This document shows positions 58,601 to 64,000 of a stretch of DNA of 64,000 nt, one piece after another. How positions within the stretch are numbered: position 1 is the stretch's first letter; the number at the start of each line of letters is the position of its first letter. A model generated the notes under the pieces. That model saw only the letters and a list, made by a program, of their open reading frames with translations. It made no database searches and was not told the DNA's origin. The position numbers and the translations under genes were made by a program. Source of the DNA: Prosthecobacter debontii (lineage in GTDB: Bacteria; Verrucomicrobiota; Verrucomicrobiia; Verrucomicrobiales; Verrucomicrobiaceae); assembly GCA_945860295.1 (NCBI GenBank), contig CAMAQH010000017.1:25065-89064 (forward strand), read 5' to 3'.

Positions 58601-61600
58601 GGAACGGGAACCAACGCCATCTTGGGTGGCTGGGCGACGGTGACGGACGCGACCGGCACCTATTTCGCGCGGAACCTGACGAACGCTTCCGGGGGCAACA
58701 TCGGTGCTGCCGAAACCACCTTGCAAAACGTGGTGGGGTCCTGGGTGACAGGCCAAAACATCAGCGACACAGGATCCGCGTTCAGTGGAACGGTGAGTGG
58801 AAGCAATCTGAACAGCCTGCGCTTCAACAATGCTTCAGGGTCTGATCTGGCGGGTGTGCAAGGCGGGGTGTTGAGTCTGAACAGCGGGGGGATCCTGGTG
58901 ACCAGCAACGTGGGTGGGACACCGAGCCTGATGGTTGGCACTTTGGCCTCGAGCTACGGCGGTGCAACGCCTGAAATCGTCGTTACGCACGACAGTGCGG
59001 CAACCTTTGAGATAGGGTCTGATATTCGTGCGGGTCACCTGTTCTTTAAGTCAGGAAGTGGAACGGCATTGTTGTCAGGACAGAACACCTACACGGGCGT
59101 GACGGAGATCCAAAACGGGACTTTGGCGCTGAGCGGAGGAAATGCGATTGGTGACACCTCGATGGTGACCCTTGGCGTGGGGAGAGATTCGACCTTGCAA
59201 CTGCTGGCGAGTGAGACGATTGGCCGCTTGCAGGGTGGTAGCCGGAACCAGGATCAGGATCTTGGGATCGTGGCGATGGGGAGCAACACCTTGACGATTA
59301 ACCAAAGCGCGAACACCGTGTTTTCTGGGCTGTTTACTGGGACGGGTTCTCTGGTTATGAACACGGGCAGCAGTGGAACCCTGAACATGAACAACGTGAG
59401 CTCCGGGTTCACTGGAGCGGTGACGGCCAACGGCGGTCTGTTCCAATTGAGTGGCATTGGTCAAAACAACGCCTCTGTCTTCACGATCAATGGTGCCGGG
59501 GGGCTGCTCATTGACAAGAACTCCACGACTTCATCCGGCGCCCAGATTCTTGATACTGCGTCGATCACACTGAATTCGGCATTCGGGGGCAACCAAACTT
59601 CGCCATCGGGTCTGTGGATTCGGCGGGATCAGGGCAGCGGGCAGAGTGAAACGGTTGGATTGGTAACAGCGGGCTCAGGTGCTAGTTATGTGAGAGCTGA
59701 GACGAGTGCAGCCAATGCGGCCACCGTTCTGACGGCAAGTAATGTGGTGCGTGAGAATGATGCGACCTTGATCATCCGTGGCAATGGCATGTCTCTCACG
59801 ACAGGGCGGCGGGCGCATTTCCGGATCGCTGCTGCGAATGAGGCGGCGTTCATCGGAACGATGATTGGTGGGGTGGGAGCAGCCGGGACGGTGACCACGA
59901 GCATCGTGCCATGGGCAATCGCGGAAGATATTGTGGTTGGTGGCACCATCGGAGCCACGATCATGGGCAACTCGCTGAGCACCTACACTGCGACTTCAGG
60001 GTTCCGTCCGCTGGATTTTGCAACGGAATATGCGACCTACGCCACGTCAGGAGTGACCAATAACACGCGTGAATCTCTGGCTGCGGATTTGACAGGCCTC
60101 GCAGGGCGCACGGTCAACTCGCTGGTGATTAACAACAGCGACGCGGGAGCGGTCAACATCAACGTGACGGGCAATGGAGCTGGGCAGGCCTTGGCGGTGA
60201 CCAGCGGCGCATTACTGTTCACCCGGGCGAATACGGCGACGACAGCGACGGCACAGACCATCACGCTTGGTGGATTTGCTGATGGGATCACTGTGGGTGG
60301 GAGCAATGAATACGTGATTCATGTGTTCAATCCTGATGCGAGCGATGCAACGAAGGCGTTGACGGCAGCCATCACGTCACCGTTGACCAGTGCGGCTGAC
60401 ATCACGAAATCTGGGCGTGGCATCTTGATCCTATCGGGAACGAATACGGCGGGTGGTGCGGCCTTCCAGACGACGATCAACGAAGGCACCCTTCAGATTG
60501 CCGACCTGGATAACATTGGTGGTGGCACTGGGAACCTTGTGTTTGCGGGTGGCACTCTTCGTCTCGGCACAGGCTTCACTGATGACCTCTCCACACGCAC
60601 GATCAGCTTCCTGCTGGGTGGCGGTATCCTTGACACGAATGGCAACGACGCGGCCTTGACCAACAGTTTTGGATCCGGTGCGGGTGCCTTCACCAAGATC
60701 GGCACTGGAAACCTGACGCTGAATGCGACCTCGACCCGGACCGGGGCGACAACGCTCACGGCGGGCACCATCACCATTGGGGCTACGAATGCCCTCGGGA
60801 TTGGCGGCAATCTCAGCATCGGTGCGGGGGCGACCCTTGCCCTTGGTGCCAACAACATCAGCCACGGCCTCGTCACCACCTCGGGTGCCAGCCCGGTCAT
60901 CACCGGCACTGGCACCATCACCGCCTCTACGGGCTTCTTCTTGAACCACACGGGCGACACAGCAATCGGAGCGGTGCTCGCGGGCGCGGGCGGCTTGCTC
61001 AAGGCGCAGACCAACGTGGCGACGCTGAGTGGTTTGAACACCTACACGGGCACGACGGAAATCCAGGCAGGAACGATCAGTTTTGACACGATTGGTAACG
61101 TGGGTGGCGGTGCCAGTGCCCTGGGCGCACCAGCAACGATTGAGAACGGAATCATCCGCACGGGTCTGACCACCGTCGGAGCCACGCTGACTTACACGGG
61201 TGCAGGCAGCAGCAGTGACCGGATCATCGAGATGCAGGGCACGACGGGTGGTCTGACGATCAACGCCAACGGCACAGGAGCGCTTGCCTTGGGCCGGATT
61301 CAAACGGTGGTGAACGGCGCGAAGACATTGACCCTTGGTGGGACATCTGCCACGGGACTCGTCAACTCGATTGCAACTATTGTTGAAGTAGGTTCCGCGC
61401 TCTCGGTGACCAAGTCAGGAGCCAACACCTGGGTGATCAATGGAGCAAACAGCTACACTGGAACGACCACGATCGACGACGGAATCCTGCGGTTCAATGC
61501 GGCGCAAAACCTCACTGGGGCTCTTCAGTATGGCAGCGCGAATACCATTACCACTACCGGGACGGTCGAGGCGAAGGAAGACACTGCCTTTGGATCCCTT

Positions 61601-63550
61601 CTGGTCCAGCCCAATGGATCGGCCAGCCTCGTCGTTGATCCGACCAAGGAGGTCACGATCAATGGAAACGTCACCATTGGCAGTGCGGCCGCCTCGTCCG
61701 CCACCAACTTCGCCGCCACCGGAGGAGGCGATTTCACTGTGAACAACCTCACAAACACCGGGAACACCTTCCTCGTCGGAGGCACGGGCACCGCAAATAT
61801 GACGCTGGCCGACTTCAGCGCCCTTCCGACCATGAACGTCGCCCTCAATACGACGTCCGGGGTTCTCTTCGTCAGCAGTAGCAGCGGCACCAATGCAACT
61901 GGGAAGGCGGAACTGAGATTGGCGGATACCAGTGTGATCTCTGGCAGCGCCATCACCGTTGGGGGCGGGGGCACCTTCAACGGCAACGCGAATCAGGTGA
62001 ATTTGCTGAAACTGGGTTCTGTCTCGAACACCCTCAACGTCAACACTGTCAATATCGGCACCGGAGCGCGTGACCTCGGTTCGATCACCTTCCTCGACAG
62101 CAGTGGTAGCGTGACGGTGCGCGCGGCGGACGGCACTTCTGCTGCTGCCTTCAACATGGGCACTGGTTCTGCCGCTACGAGTGTGCTACTGAGTGGCAAC
62201 CAGAATACTTTCGACGTTACTGGTCATAATGCGGACTTGAAGTTCTCCGCTGTGAACATTGGCACTCAGAACCGTAATCAGGACTTGGTAAACGTCTTCA
62301 ACTTTGACACCGGAACTCTTGAAATCGGTTCATTGAATGCCTCAGCCAAAGGTGCCAATGGGTTCACGACGACAACAACGATCAATTTCGGTGGTGGCAC
62401 AGTAACCAGTGGCGCATGGACTTTGGCATCTGCCTCTGGTGCAGGTAGCGCGGTTGCGACTGCTAACTTGACTGGCGGAAACATCACTTTCAGCGGTAAT
62501 ATTTCCCGTGGTGCAGATGCCATCGACGTTGGCACCGCCACTGGAACGGTCAACCTGAACGGTGCCAATCTTAACATGAGTGGCAGCAACATCGGTGATG
62601 CCACCAATCAGATCGTGTTCAATGCCATGTCAGGCACTCTGTCAGGTTTGAATGAGCTCAATGGTGGTGGTGCATTGACGAAAACGACAGCTGGCGTTCT
62701 GGTCATGGGAGCAGCCAACGCTTACACCGGCGCTACCAACGTTAACGATGGCACGTTGCAAGTTGGCGTCGCAGGTGTCGGCACGACGGGTTCTGGCTTG
62801 GTTAGAGTGGTGAAAAGCGCAGCTACCTACGCGAATGCACCTGTGATTTCTGGCTCTGGGACCATGCAAGGTGCCACGATTATTGGTGACATCGCCAATG
62901 CCGCCAACAAGGGCGTTCTAGCCACTGGAGACGGCAACACGACCACCAGCAACGCCAAGCTCACAATCACTGCGGCTGGCGGTTTGACTATCGCTGCGGG
63001 CTCTCAGACTCAGATGGGTATCACGGCAGCTTCTGGAACAGACGCAACCTTTGCTTCTTCCGGTATGACGGCCTCGGCTTATCTCGCCAGCTTGGGTTCC
63101 ACCTCAGATGCCTCTTTGACAACACCAGCCGCTTGGGCAAATCAATCCAACTCCAGCCAGGCAGATTTCATTAATATCAGCAATGGCACGGGTGCTCTAG
63201 TTCTCGGGACCAATGCTGGTGGGGCCGCTGCAGGTCAGAGCATTGTTTCGATCTTCTCCAATGGTTTAAATTCAGGCACTCTTGCCGCTGGTCAGATTTT
63301 CAACCTCGTGGATTGGTTCGGTGCCTTCAGTGGTGGTTTTAGCACGGGTGTCGGAGCCTCAACGGGTGGTATTCATGGTGACTTCGACCTGCCTGACATC
63401 TCCACGACGACCTTCGGTTGGGACACGTCTGCTTTCACCTCTCATGGTGTGATCGCTGTTGTTGTCGTCCCTGAGCCAGGTCGCGCGCTGCTGATGCTCC
63501 TTGGCCTCTCGGCCCTCTTCTTCCGCCGTCGCAGAACGTCAAGCCTCTAA
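49619..63550 (+). CDS. giant autotransporter-repeat surface protein with PEP-CTERM tail (4643 residues)
   Basis: An uninterrupted 13.9-kb frame. It begins with a signal peptide (about residues 1-30, NFLMIALMLSWQIGQPLRGA). About 15 autotransporter-associated beta-strand repeats of the type G-G-x-L-x-L-x-G-x-N-x-Y-T-G-x-T-x-x-x-x-G-x-L are spread along it, for example NNYTGTTKIADGSLII, NTFLGATTIQGGTLKL, NSYTGTTAVEAGTLVV, NTFTGNVILSEGVLEF, NTYTGVTEIQNGTLAL and NAYTGATNVNDGTLQV. Gly, Thr, Ala, Asn and Ser dominate, with few Cys. A head module (ATFTWDTD...TGTWDTATSKWWP) is echoed near residue 2124 (NSYWRGLTDNTWNANANNWS), where a second cassette seems to start. The C-terminus is VVVPEPGRALLMLLGLSAL plus FFRRRR, an exosortase signal, instead of a barrel. 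Probably a secreted beta-helix displayed on the surface; adhesion or matrix function is inferred. Confidence 0.9.
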   Translation: MKILRAYRRPINFLMIALMLSWQIGQPLRGATFTWDTDTSDAGNVIDGANLGGTGTWDTATSKWWPIPAGALTTWGNTSADTAIFSGPFSALPTLNTVTLSGALTANQLRFNRSGYTLTGGTSLTLAGANAGLYAQTSESAVISSLLTGSDGLLKTGGGLVRLTNASNNYTGTTKIADGSLIISNPAALGGTGAVSILTTNTTPLNTSLIGFGGGSLVLDGTAGAMTFTRDVNFEGRGPVGDRGSAILSLGGNTLSGVLSSAVSPLPLSPTATFRNSRINSVNGTLTLSGTLNAGGTSATTFVSLGGQNSAGIGDFNLTGVLAGTGSIEKSGAGTLFLNPSSTSGFTGTVRVSASTTGQQSSVRVTQLTVGGTSIFGANTAGNASGAIDLNGGVLEFRNDGTLDFNALSSGKNVYLRASGTLYTGPAAGGAAINGLTTLGAFRVAQGATQTFSSRNGYGMTLQAWTQESSNGNTAIANNMGGTLTFTGDAWNNADGSARNLTFSGNGNTRIIGNITATGTNKQVIKQGTGELILNGVGGTFTGNTSIEAGAVRITDFRSINNVGTASISLGNATTTGGNLIIGGTGVGTATALGLTSAKPIILNTTSGANSIYANQSFAAPVILNGAITKIAVATTGSLILGGSSQQDNIINVVIPVETTPSTGGVTKLGSGTWVLNAANTFLGATTIQGGTLKLRATAAASNVVGQAASNTVVFNNNAVTGSAGGTLEFRGFSGAVTTETLGALTPTAGEATVRLLGNGAAANLIFASLGATAAATSLNFDTSAASGGTISFTTAPTAATATTLPGTANFQGHLYLNGSNFADVVAGVVTAPTYGGAGNFRDAGPALVAATHNRLTAPTASGALTISSLLTNSQNLTLSGNLVVSTGGILQSGGTASILSDGATARLIQGGAAGANVAIRVNGASDVLNLGSATNPVNISSVTTGGLTKNGAGTLVVFGTNAQTGTTTINEGKVSLDGAVARLSATTASLVVRQGATLELLTGVTAANSVVNALDGAGTISGLSGQTFTQNGGGTWNGVFSGAGLNITKGGAAATWSGVSTYTGVTTIGGTGLVTVDTLADGGVNSGIGASSNAAANLVFTGTTAGIDYRGSIIDNALTLGSRSASTDRLFTLAATATGAILSSTASNNNAIVWSNTGAIVNNTTANATLTFAGTGTGLGLGDNTFNPLLGDSTVSGINLGVTKTGAGQWNLGNSGNTYTGATRVNEGTLGLNNNAALPSASPLVLGSATATGILQMSGTFTRDLSVTPTAGTGTITWGGTSGGGGFAAHTTPLTVTLNSGAGLTWASGGFVGAGALNLNSGSALSSVEFTNPIALNTGTASTPTVTTTDATANVTTASTAGLLAGQPITGPGIPAGAVILSITNATTFVISANATTALGAGTGTANIGLATRAVTVNDNGNTGADYATMNGVISGSGGTFLKNGTGILRLTGANSYTGTTAVEAGTLVVSSLGSSAGGATSSVGAGGVAMDNSNAIVLGNATTTGGLLQYVGAGETSDRKIRLRGTTAGNQIHADGSGPLILTNVAHDTTETGAKTLSLRGTNTAGNMITSVLSDNGAGVLSVGVDGGATWILTGANTYTGTTTASAGALGIGNNSAVGTGGLTNNNGNVFAYGADRTLANTLALSNNATNGWFGDYSLTFSNPTNLAAAANNVTTNNSIAAGKTLTMNGVTANALTDNRTWTIDGQGETVINGAFTSTTGNGVGITKQGNGTLSLGTNGATSNWNIGNNAVDVDRGTLKFTTNNAIPTTFTAAPAAPTTAGTPIAGTTITVASTAGLQVGQRFSGTNVLPGSLITAITSSTTFTSSLAPTTAIASGASLTFFGSGGLTLSPEVETLDTSTVDLYGTSQTVTGLTATTTGAVVIDNTSATPATFTFGANNSTVSITNTGARTITDSGAGALSIVKTGNTALALPTGMTLTYQGSTSSTGGGSFTINSALNGTSGLIATGNSTLALSGGLTAPGAITKIEVGGGSILSLLDGTGSAISNLTNLNLGAGTGTATLNLNVGDSLATGDFLNTDTLTLLAGGTLNLANTITFNLTDAGLNPLTTYTLLNLVDGGITGFGVGNMIRGATPGGFSGFTWNVTNNLVQLTTGTLITGNSYWRGLTDNTWNANANNWSTDKAGAIAAASIPGSGTDVVFGYNGIAAAPLTTTLEQNIKINSLTFESGTTTPASVTIAPGAVSTNRLEVAPQVATDGIRIIAGGPAAVTISAPLRLSGTVSSQTWNVADAASVLTLSGGLQGEKDVTKTGSGKVTVSIAADNAFNNGNTADFTTNGGTLEILSIDALGVTGKRANVAVNSTGAFYYNGAAGTVANNLTLGGGTLSAGGGNQTYSGTVNVSAASFINMRNNNSAVLTDTQRNITLSGVLSGAGKLTLDSINTVSAGNQLTGTLTLSNTNPTWSGGLDFLRGSVTASNVTALGTGNITASLGRITFATAGGTSFNLAQNFTLDAASGVFELTADASGTPVSDMTVNLNGVVTLGSAGNANMGLRLFQATDNFSVINITNSVVLGNNASISVGGSTTRPAIISGVISDGGLARTLTVNDDQGAWAQTNTTLRLSGANTFTGNVILSEGVLEFNTVTDIGGAASSLGQGTAITMGGGNLRFIGSTSQTTDRPISTTASSTLSANGTGGAKITYTGAITQALDNSLTLSGLAGSEGEITAGITQTSDAADMTVSGGTWTFQTGTSRIGDDVTLTGATTIMNLNSGLTQVRDDFTVTTGAILNLNGVGALSFNIGTLSDSASLRAVTGGIINLGASQAVVSTEFDALRIGTDAAGVGTLNLGAFSQTVNEFLLGNRNIDRSGVVNGSGVLTVNGNFDVYGGTINANLASAGTNSLEKLSLNTVTLTGDNSGLASTGVTLLNEGTLVLDYTNNTATKVRAASALDMRGATLILVGNATTAVSQTVGGFTLGTGGANIINTTLAGQDVVLNLGAITRAANSQDGTIRFNQPTGTPSATLGYTTTSLNTIGTGTNAILGGWATVTDATGTYFARNLTNASGGNIGAAETTLQNVVGSWVTGQNISDTGSAFSGTVSGSNLNSLRFNNASGSDLAGVQGGVLSLNSGGILVTSNVGGTPSLMVGTLASSYGGATPEIVVTHDSAATFEIGSDIRAGHLFFKSGSGTALLSGQNTYTGVTEIQNGTLALSGGNAIGDTSMVTLGVGRDSTLQLLASETIGRLQGGSRNQDQDLGIVAMGSNTLTINQSANTVFSGLFTGTGSLVMNTGSSGTLNMNNVSSGFTGAVTANGGLFQLSGIGQNNASVFTINGAGGLLIDKNSTTSSGAQILDTASITLNSAFGGNQTSPSGLWIRRDQGSGQSETVGLVTAGSGASYVRAETSAANAATVLTASNVVRENDATLIIRGNGMSLTTGRRAHFRIAAANEAAFIGTMIGGVGAAGTVTTSIVPWAIAEDIVVGGTIGATIMGNSLSTYTATSGFRPLDFATEYATYATSGVTNNTRESLAADLTGLAGRTVNSLVINNSDAGAVNINVTGNGAGQALAVTSGALLFTRANTATTATAQTITLGGFADGITVGGSNEYVIHVFNPDASDATKALTAAITSPLTSAADITKSGRGILILSGTNTAGGAAFQTTINEGTLQIADLDNIGGGTGNLVFAGGTLRLGTGFTDDLSTRTISFLLGGGILDTNGNDAALTNSFGSGAGAFTKIGTGNLTLNATSTRTGATTLTAGTITIGATNALGIGGNLSIGAGATLALGANNISHGLVTTSGASPVITGTGTITASTGFFLNHTGDTAIGAVLAGAGGLLKAQTNVATLSGLNTYTGTTEIQAGTISFDTIGNVGGGASALGAPATIENGIIRTGLTTVGATLTYTGAGSSSDRIIEMQGTTGGLTINANGTGALALGRIQTVVNGAKTLTLGGTSATGLVNSIATIVEVGSALSVTKSGANTWVINGANSYTGTTTIDDGILRFNAAQNLTGALQYGSANTITTTGTVEAKEDTAFGSLLVQPNGSASLVVDPTKEVTINGNVTIGSAAASSATNFAATGGGDFTVNNLTNTGNTFLVGGTGTANMTLADFSALPTMNVALNTTSGVLFVSSSSGTNATGKAELRLADTSVISGSAITVGGGGTFNGNANQVNLLKLGSVSNTLNVNTVNIGTGARDLGSITFLDSSGSVTVRAADGTSAAAFNMGTGSAATSVLLSGNQNTFDVTGHNADLKFSAVNIGTQNRNQDLVNVFNFDTGTLEIGSLNASAKGANGFTTTTTINFGGGTVTSGAWTLASASGAGSAVATANLTGGNITFSGNISRGADAIDVGTATGTVNLNGANLNMSGSNIGDATNQIVFNAMSGTLSGLNELNGGGALTKTTAGVLVMGAANAYTGATNVNDGTLQVGVAGVGTTGSGLVRVVKSAATYANAPVISGSGTMQGATIIGDIANAANKGVLATGDGNTTTSNAKLTITAAGGLTIAAGSQTQMGITAASGTDATFASSGMTASAYLASLGSTSDASLTTPAAWANQSNSSQADFINISNGTGALVLGTNAGGAAAGQSIVSIFSNGLNSGTLAAGQIFNLVDWFGAFSGGFSTGVGASTGGIHGDFDLPDISTTTFGWDTSAFTSHGVIAVVVVPEPGRALLMLLGLSALFFRRRRTSSL
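53651..53848 (+). repeat. GQ-type module, copy 1, inside the giant gene
   Basis: Residues about 1345-1410. TASTAGLLAGQPITGPGIP then GAVILSITNATTFVIS is a small beta unit different from the autotransporter strand repeats. It has the same order of motifs (T-x-A-S-T-A-G-L-x-x-G-Q, G-x-x-x-P-G, T-T-F) as the module at 54970-55155. Confidence 0.65.
54970..55155 (+). repeat. GQ-type module, copy 2, inside the giant gene
   Basis: Residues about 1784-1845. TVASTAGLQVGQRFSGTNVL then PGSLITAITSSTTFTSSL matches copy 1 at the first Ser-Thr-Ala-Gly-Leu and the Gly-Gln, and at the Thr-Thr-Phe. Both lie between autotransporter-type repeats in the first half of the protein. Confidence 0.65.
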
Positions 63551-63584
63551 ATTCTGAGCACTAGACCGGTTCTAGATAAGGCTG

Positions 63585-63929
63585 TCATAAACTTGTCTTT
63601 GGGCGGCACTGGGTTTGGATCAGGGAGGGCTGGGCAAAGAGGTATTGTAGCGCCTCGATGAGACGATCCTGGAGTTGGGGCGAAGTCTTGGCGATCCAAT
63701 CGTTGAACCAGTCGGCCTTCAAGCGCAGCCAAAGGCGTTCAATGGGATTGAGGTAGGGCAATCTGGCTGGCAGATAAATCGGCTCGAAGTGATGCCAGTT
63801 GACCCGCTTGACCTTGTAGCCGTCGATGGCGAAAGGTTGGTCGGATGTTTGAACCCGGATACCGAAGTTGAAAGAGGCATCGTTTGGCGCTGAAGGCGTG
63901 ATTACTTGGCAGTGCAAACAAACAAGCAC
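63585..63929 (-). mobile_element. IS630-type transposase, C-terminal fragment
   Basis: A readable stretch of about 114 codons. YLPARLPYLNPIERLWLRLK carries the Asn-Pro-Ile-Glu-Arg that holds the last catalytic Glu of the IS630 DDE domain, followed by WFNDWIAKTSPQLQDRLIEA. Upstream codons (VKRVNWHHFEPI) still fit, but the frame before about 63870 is uncertain, and the window ends before the first catalytic Asp. It starts about 35 bases after the stop of the giant gene. Whether the insertion is complete cannot be judged at the window edge. Confidence 0.8.
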
Positions 63930-64000
63930 TCACAGCCATGCACCAAACGATGCAGGGGATTATCAACCCCGTTTTCAGCTCCCGCCAAGTCCAACTTCAC

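Noticed and set aside
49636..62869. Many long antisense frames inside the giant gene, up to 290 codons (for example 60431-61303 on the minus strand).
   Set aside because: They arise from the Gly/Thr/Ala-rich, low-stop composition of the sense strand, have Pro/Val/Arg-rich products without motifs, and the sense frame is continuous with signal peptide and sorting tag.

Overview
The window looks like chromosome of a member of the Verrucomicrobiota; this is inferred from gene content only. The pointers are two DUF1501 plus cytochrome-c/DUF1549/DUF1553 gene sets typical of the Planctomycetota-Verrucomicrobiota group, many secreted alpha/beta hydrolases, and a giant autotransporter-repeat protein ending in a PEP-CTERM sorting tag instead of a beta-barrel.

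Layout. 1-11 kb: the end of one DUF1553/DUF1501 set, followed by a translationally coupled riboflavin-kinase-like protein and a secreted esterase, pdxA, a convergent hexulose-phosphate-synthase-like gene, a dimethylformamidase-beta-like protein, and a second, complete DUF1501/DUF1553 set. 11-17 kb: an S2P-type M50-CBS protease, an ammonium transporter, a Gfo/Idh/MocA oxidoreductase, a decayed DUF4143 ATPase framed by two related palindromes, and a sugar isomerase/epimerase. 17-25 kb: a secreted M1 peptidase, a truncated TSUP permease, VanZ, a BrnT/BrnA toxin-antitoxin pair, a VOC protein, an MFS exporter, yicC, an outer-membrane-protein fragment and exonuclease III. 25-34 kb: a FAD oxidoreductase, an esterase, a PL14-like lyase, an ECF sigma factor with two small membrane proteins (CnrH/CnrY/CnrX-like layout), mtnP, comM, a secreted hydrolase, a heavily decayed DUF3500-like gene and a VTT-domain membrane protein.

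34.7-39.9 kb: a complete rRNA operon (16S, tRNA-Ala(UGC), tRNA-Ile(GAU), 23S, 5S, terminator). Assimilatory sulfate genes cysH-cysD-cysN follow directly. After them come ridA, secG, an M23 peptidase, an SNase-like protein, a decayed S16 (Lon-type) peptidase, pyrE, a decayed sensor kinase and its apparently orphaned NarL-type regulator.

49.6-63.6 kb is a single reading frame of 4643 codons. It encodes a Gly/Thr/Ala-rich surface protein with about 15 autotransporter-associated beta-strand repeats, apparently two cassettes fused end to end, with a PEP-CTERM tail. An IS630-type transposase fragment closes the window.

A recurring theme is gene decay. At least six genes are broken (DUF4143 ATPase, TSUP permease, outer-membrane protein, DUF3500-like protein, S16 peptidase, sensor kinase) and sit between intact housekeeping genes. 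No CRISPR array, prophage or complete insertion sequence was seen.
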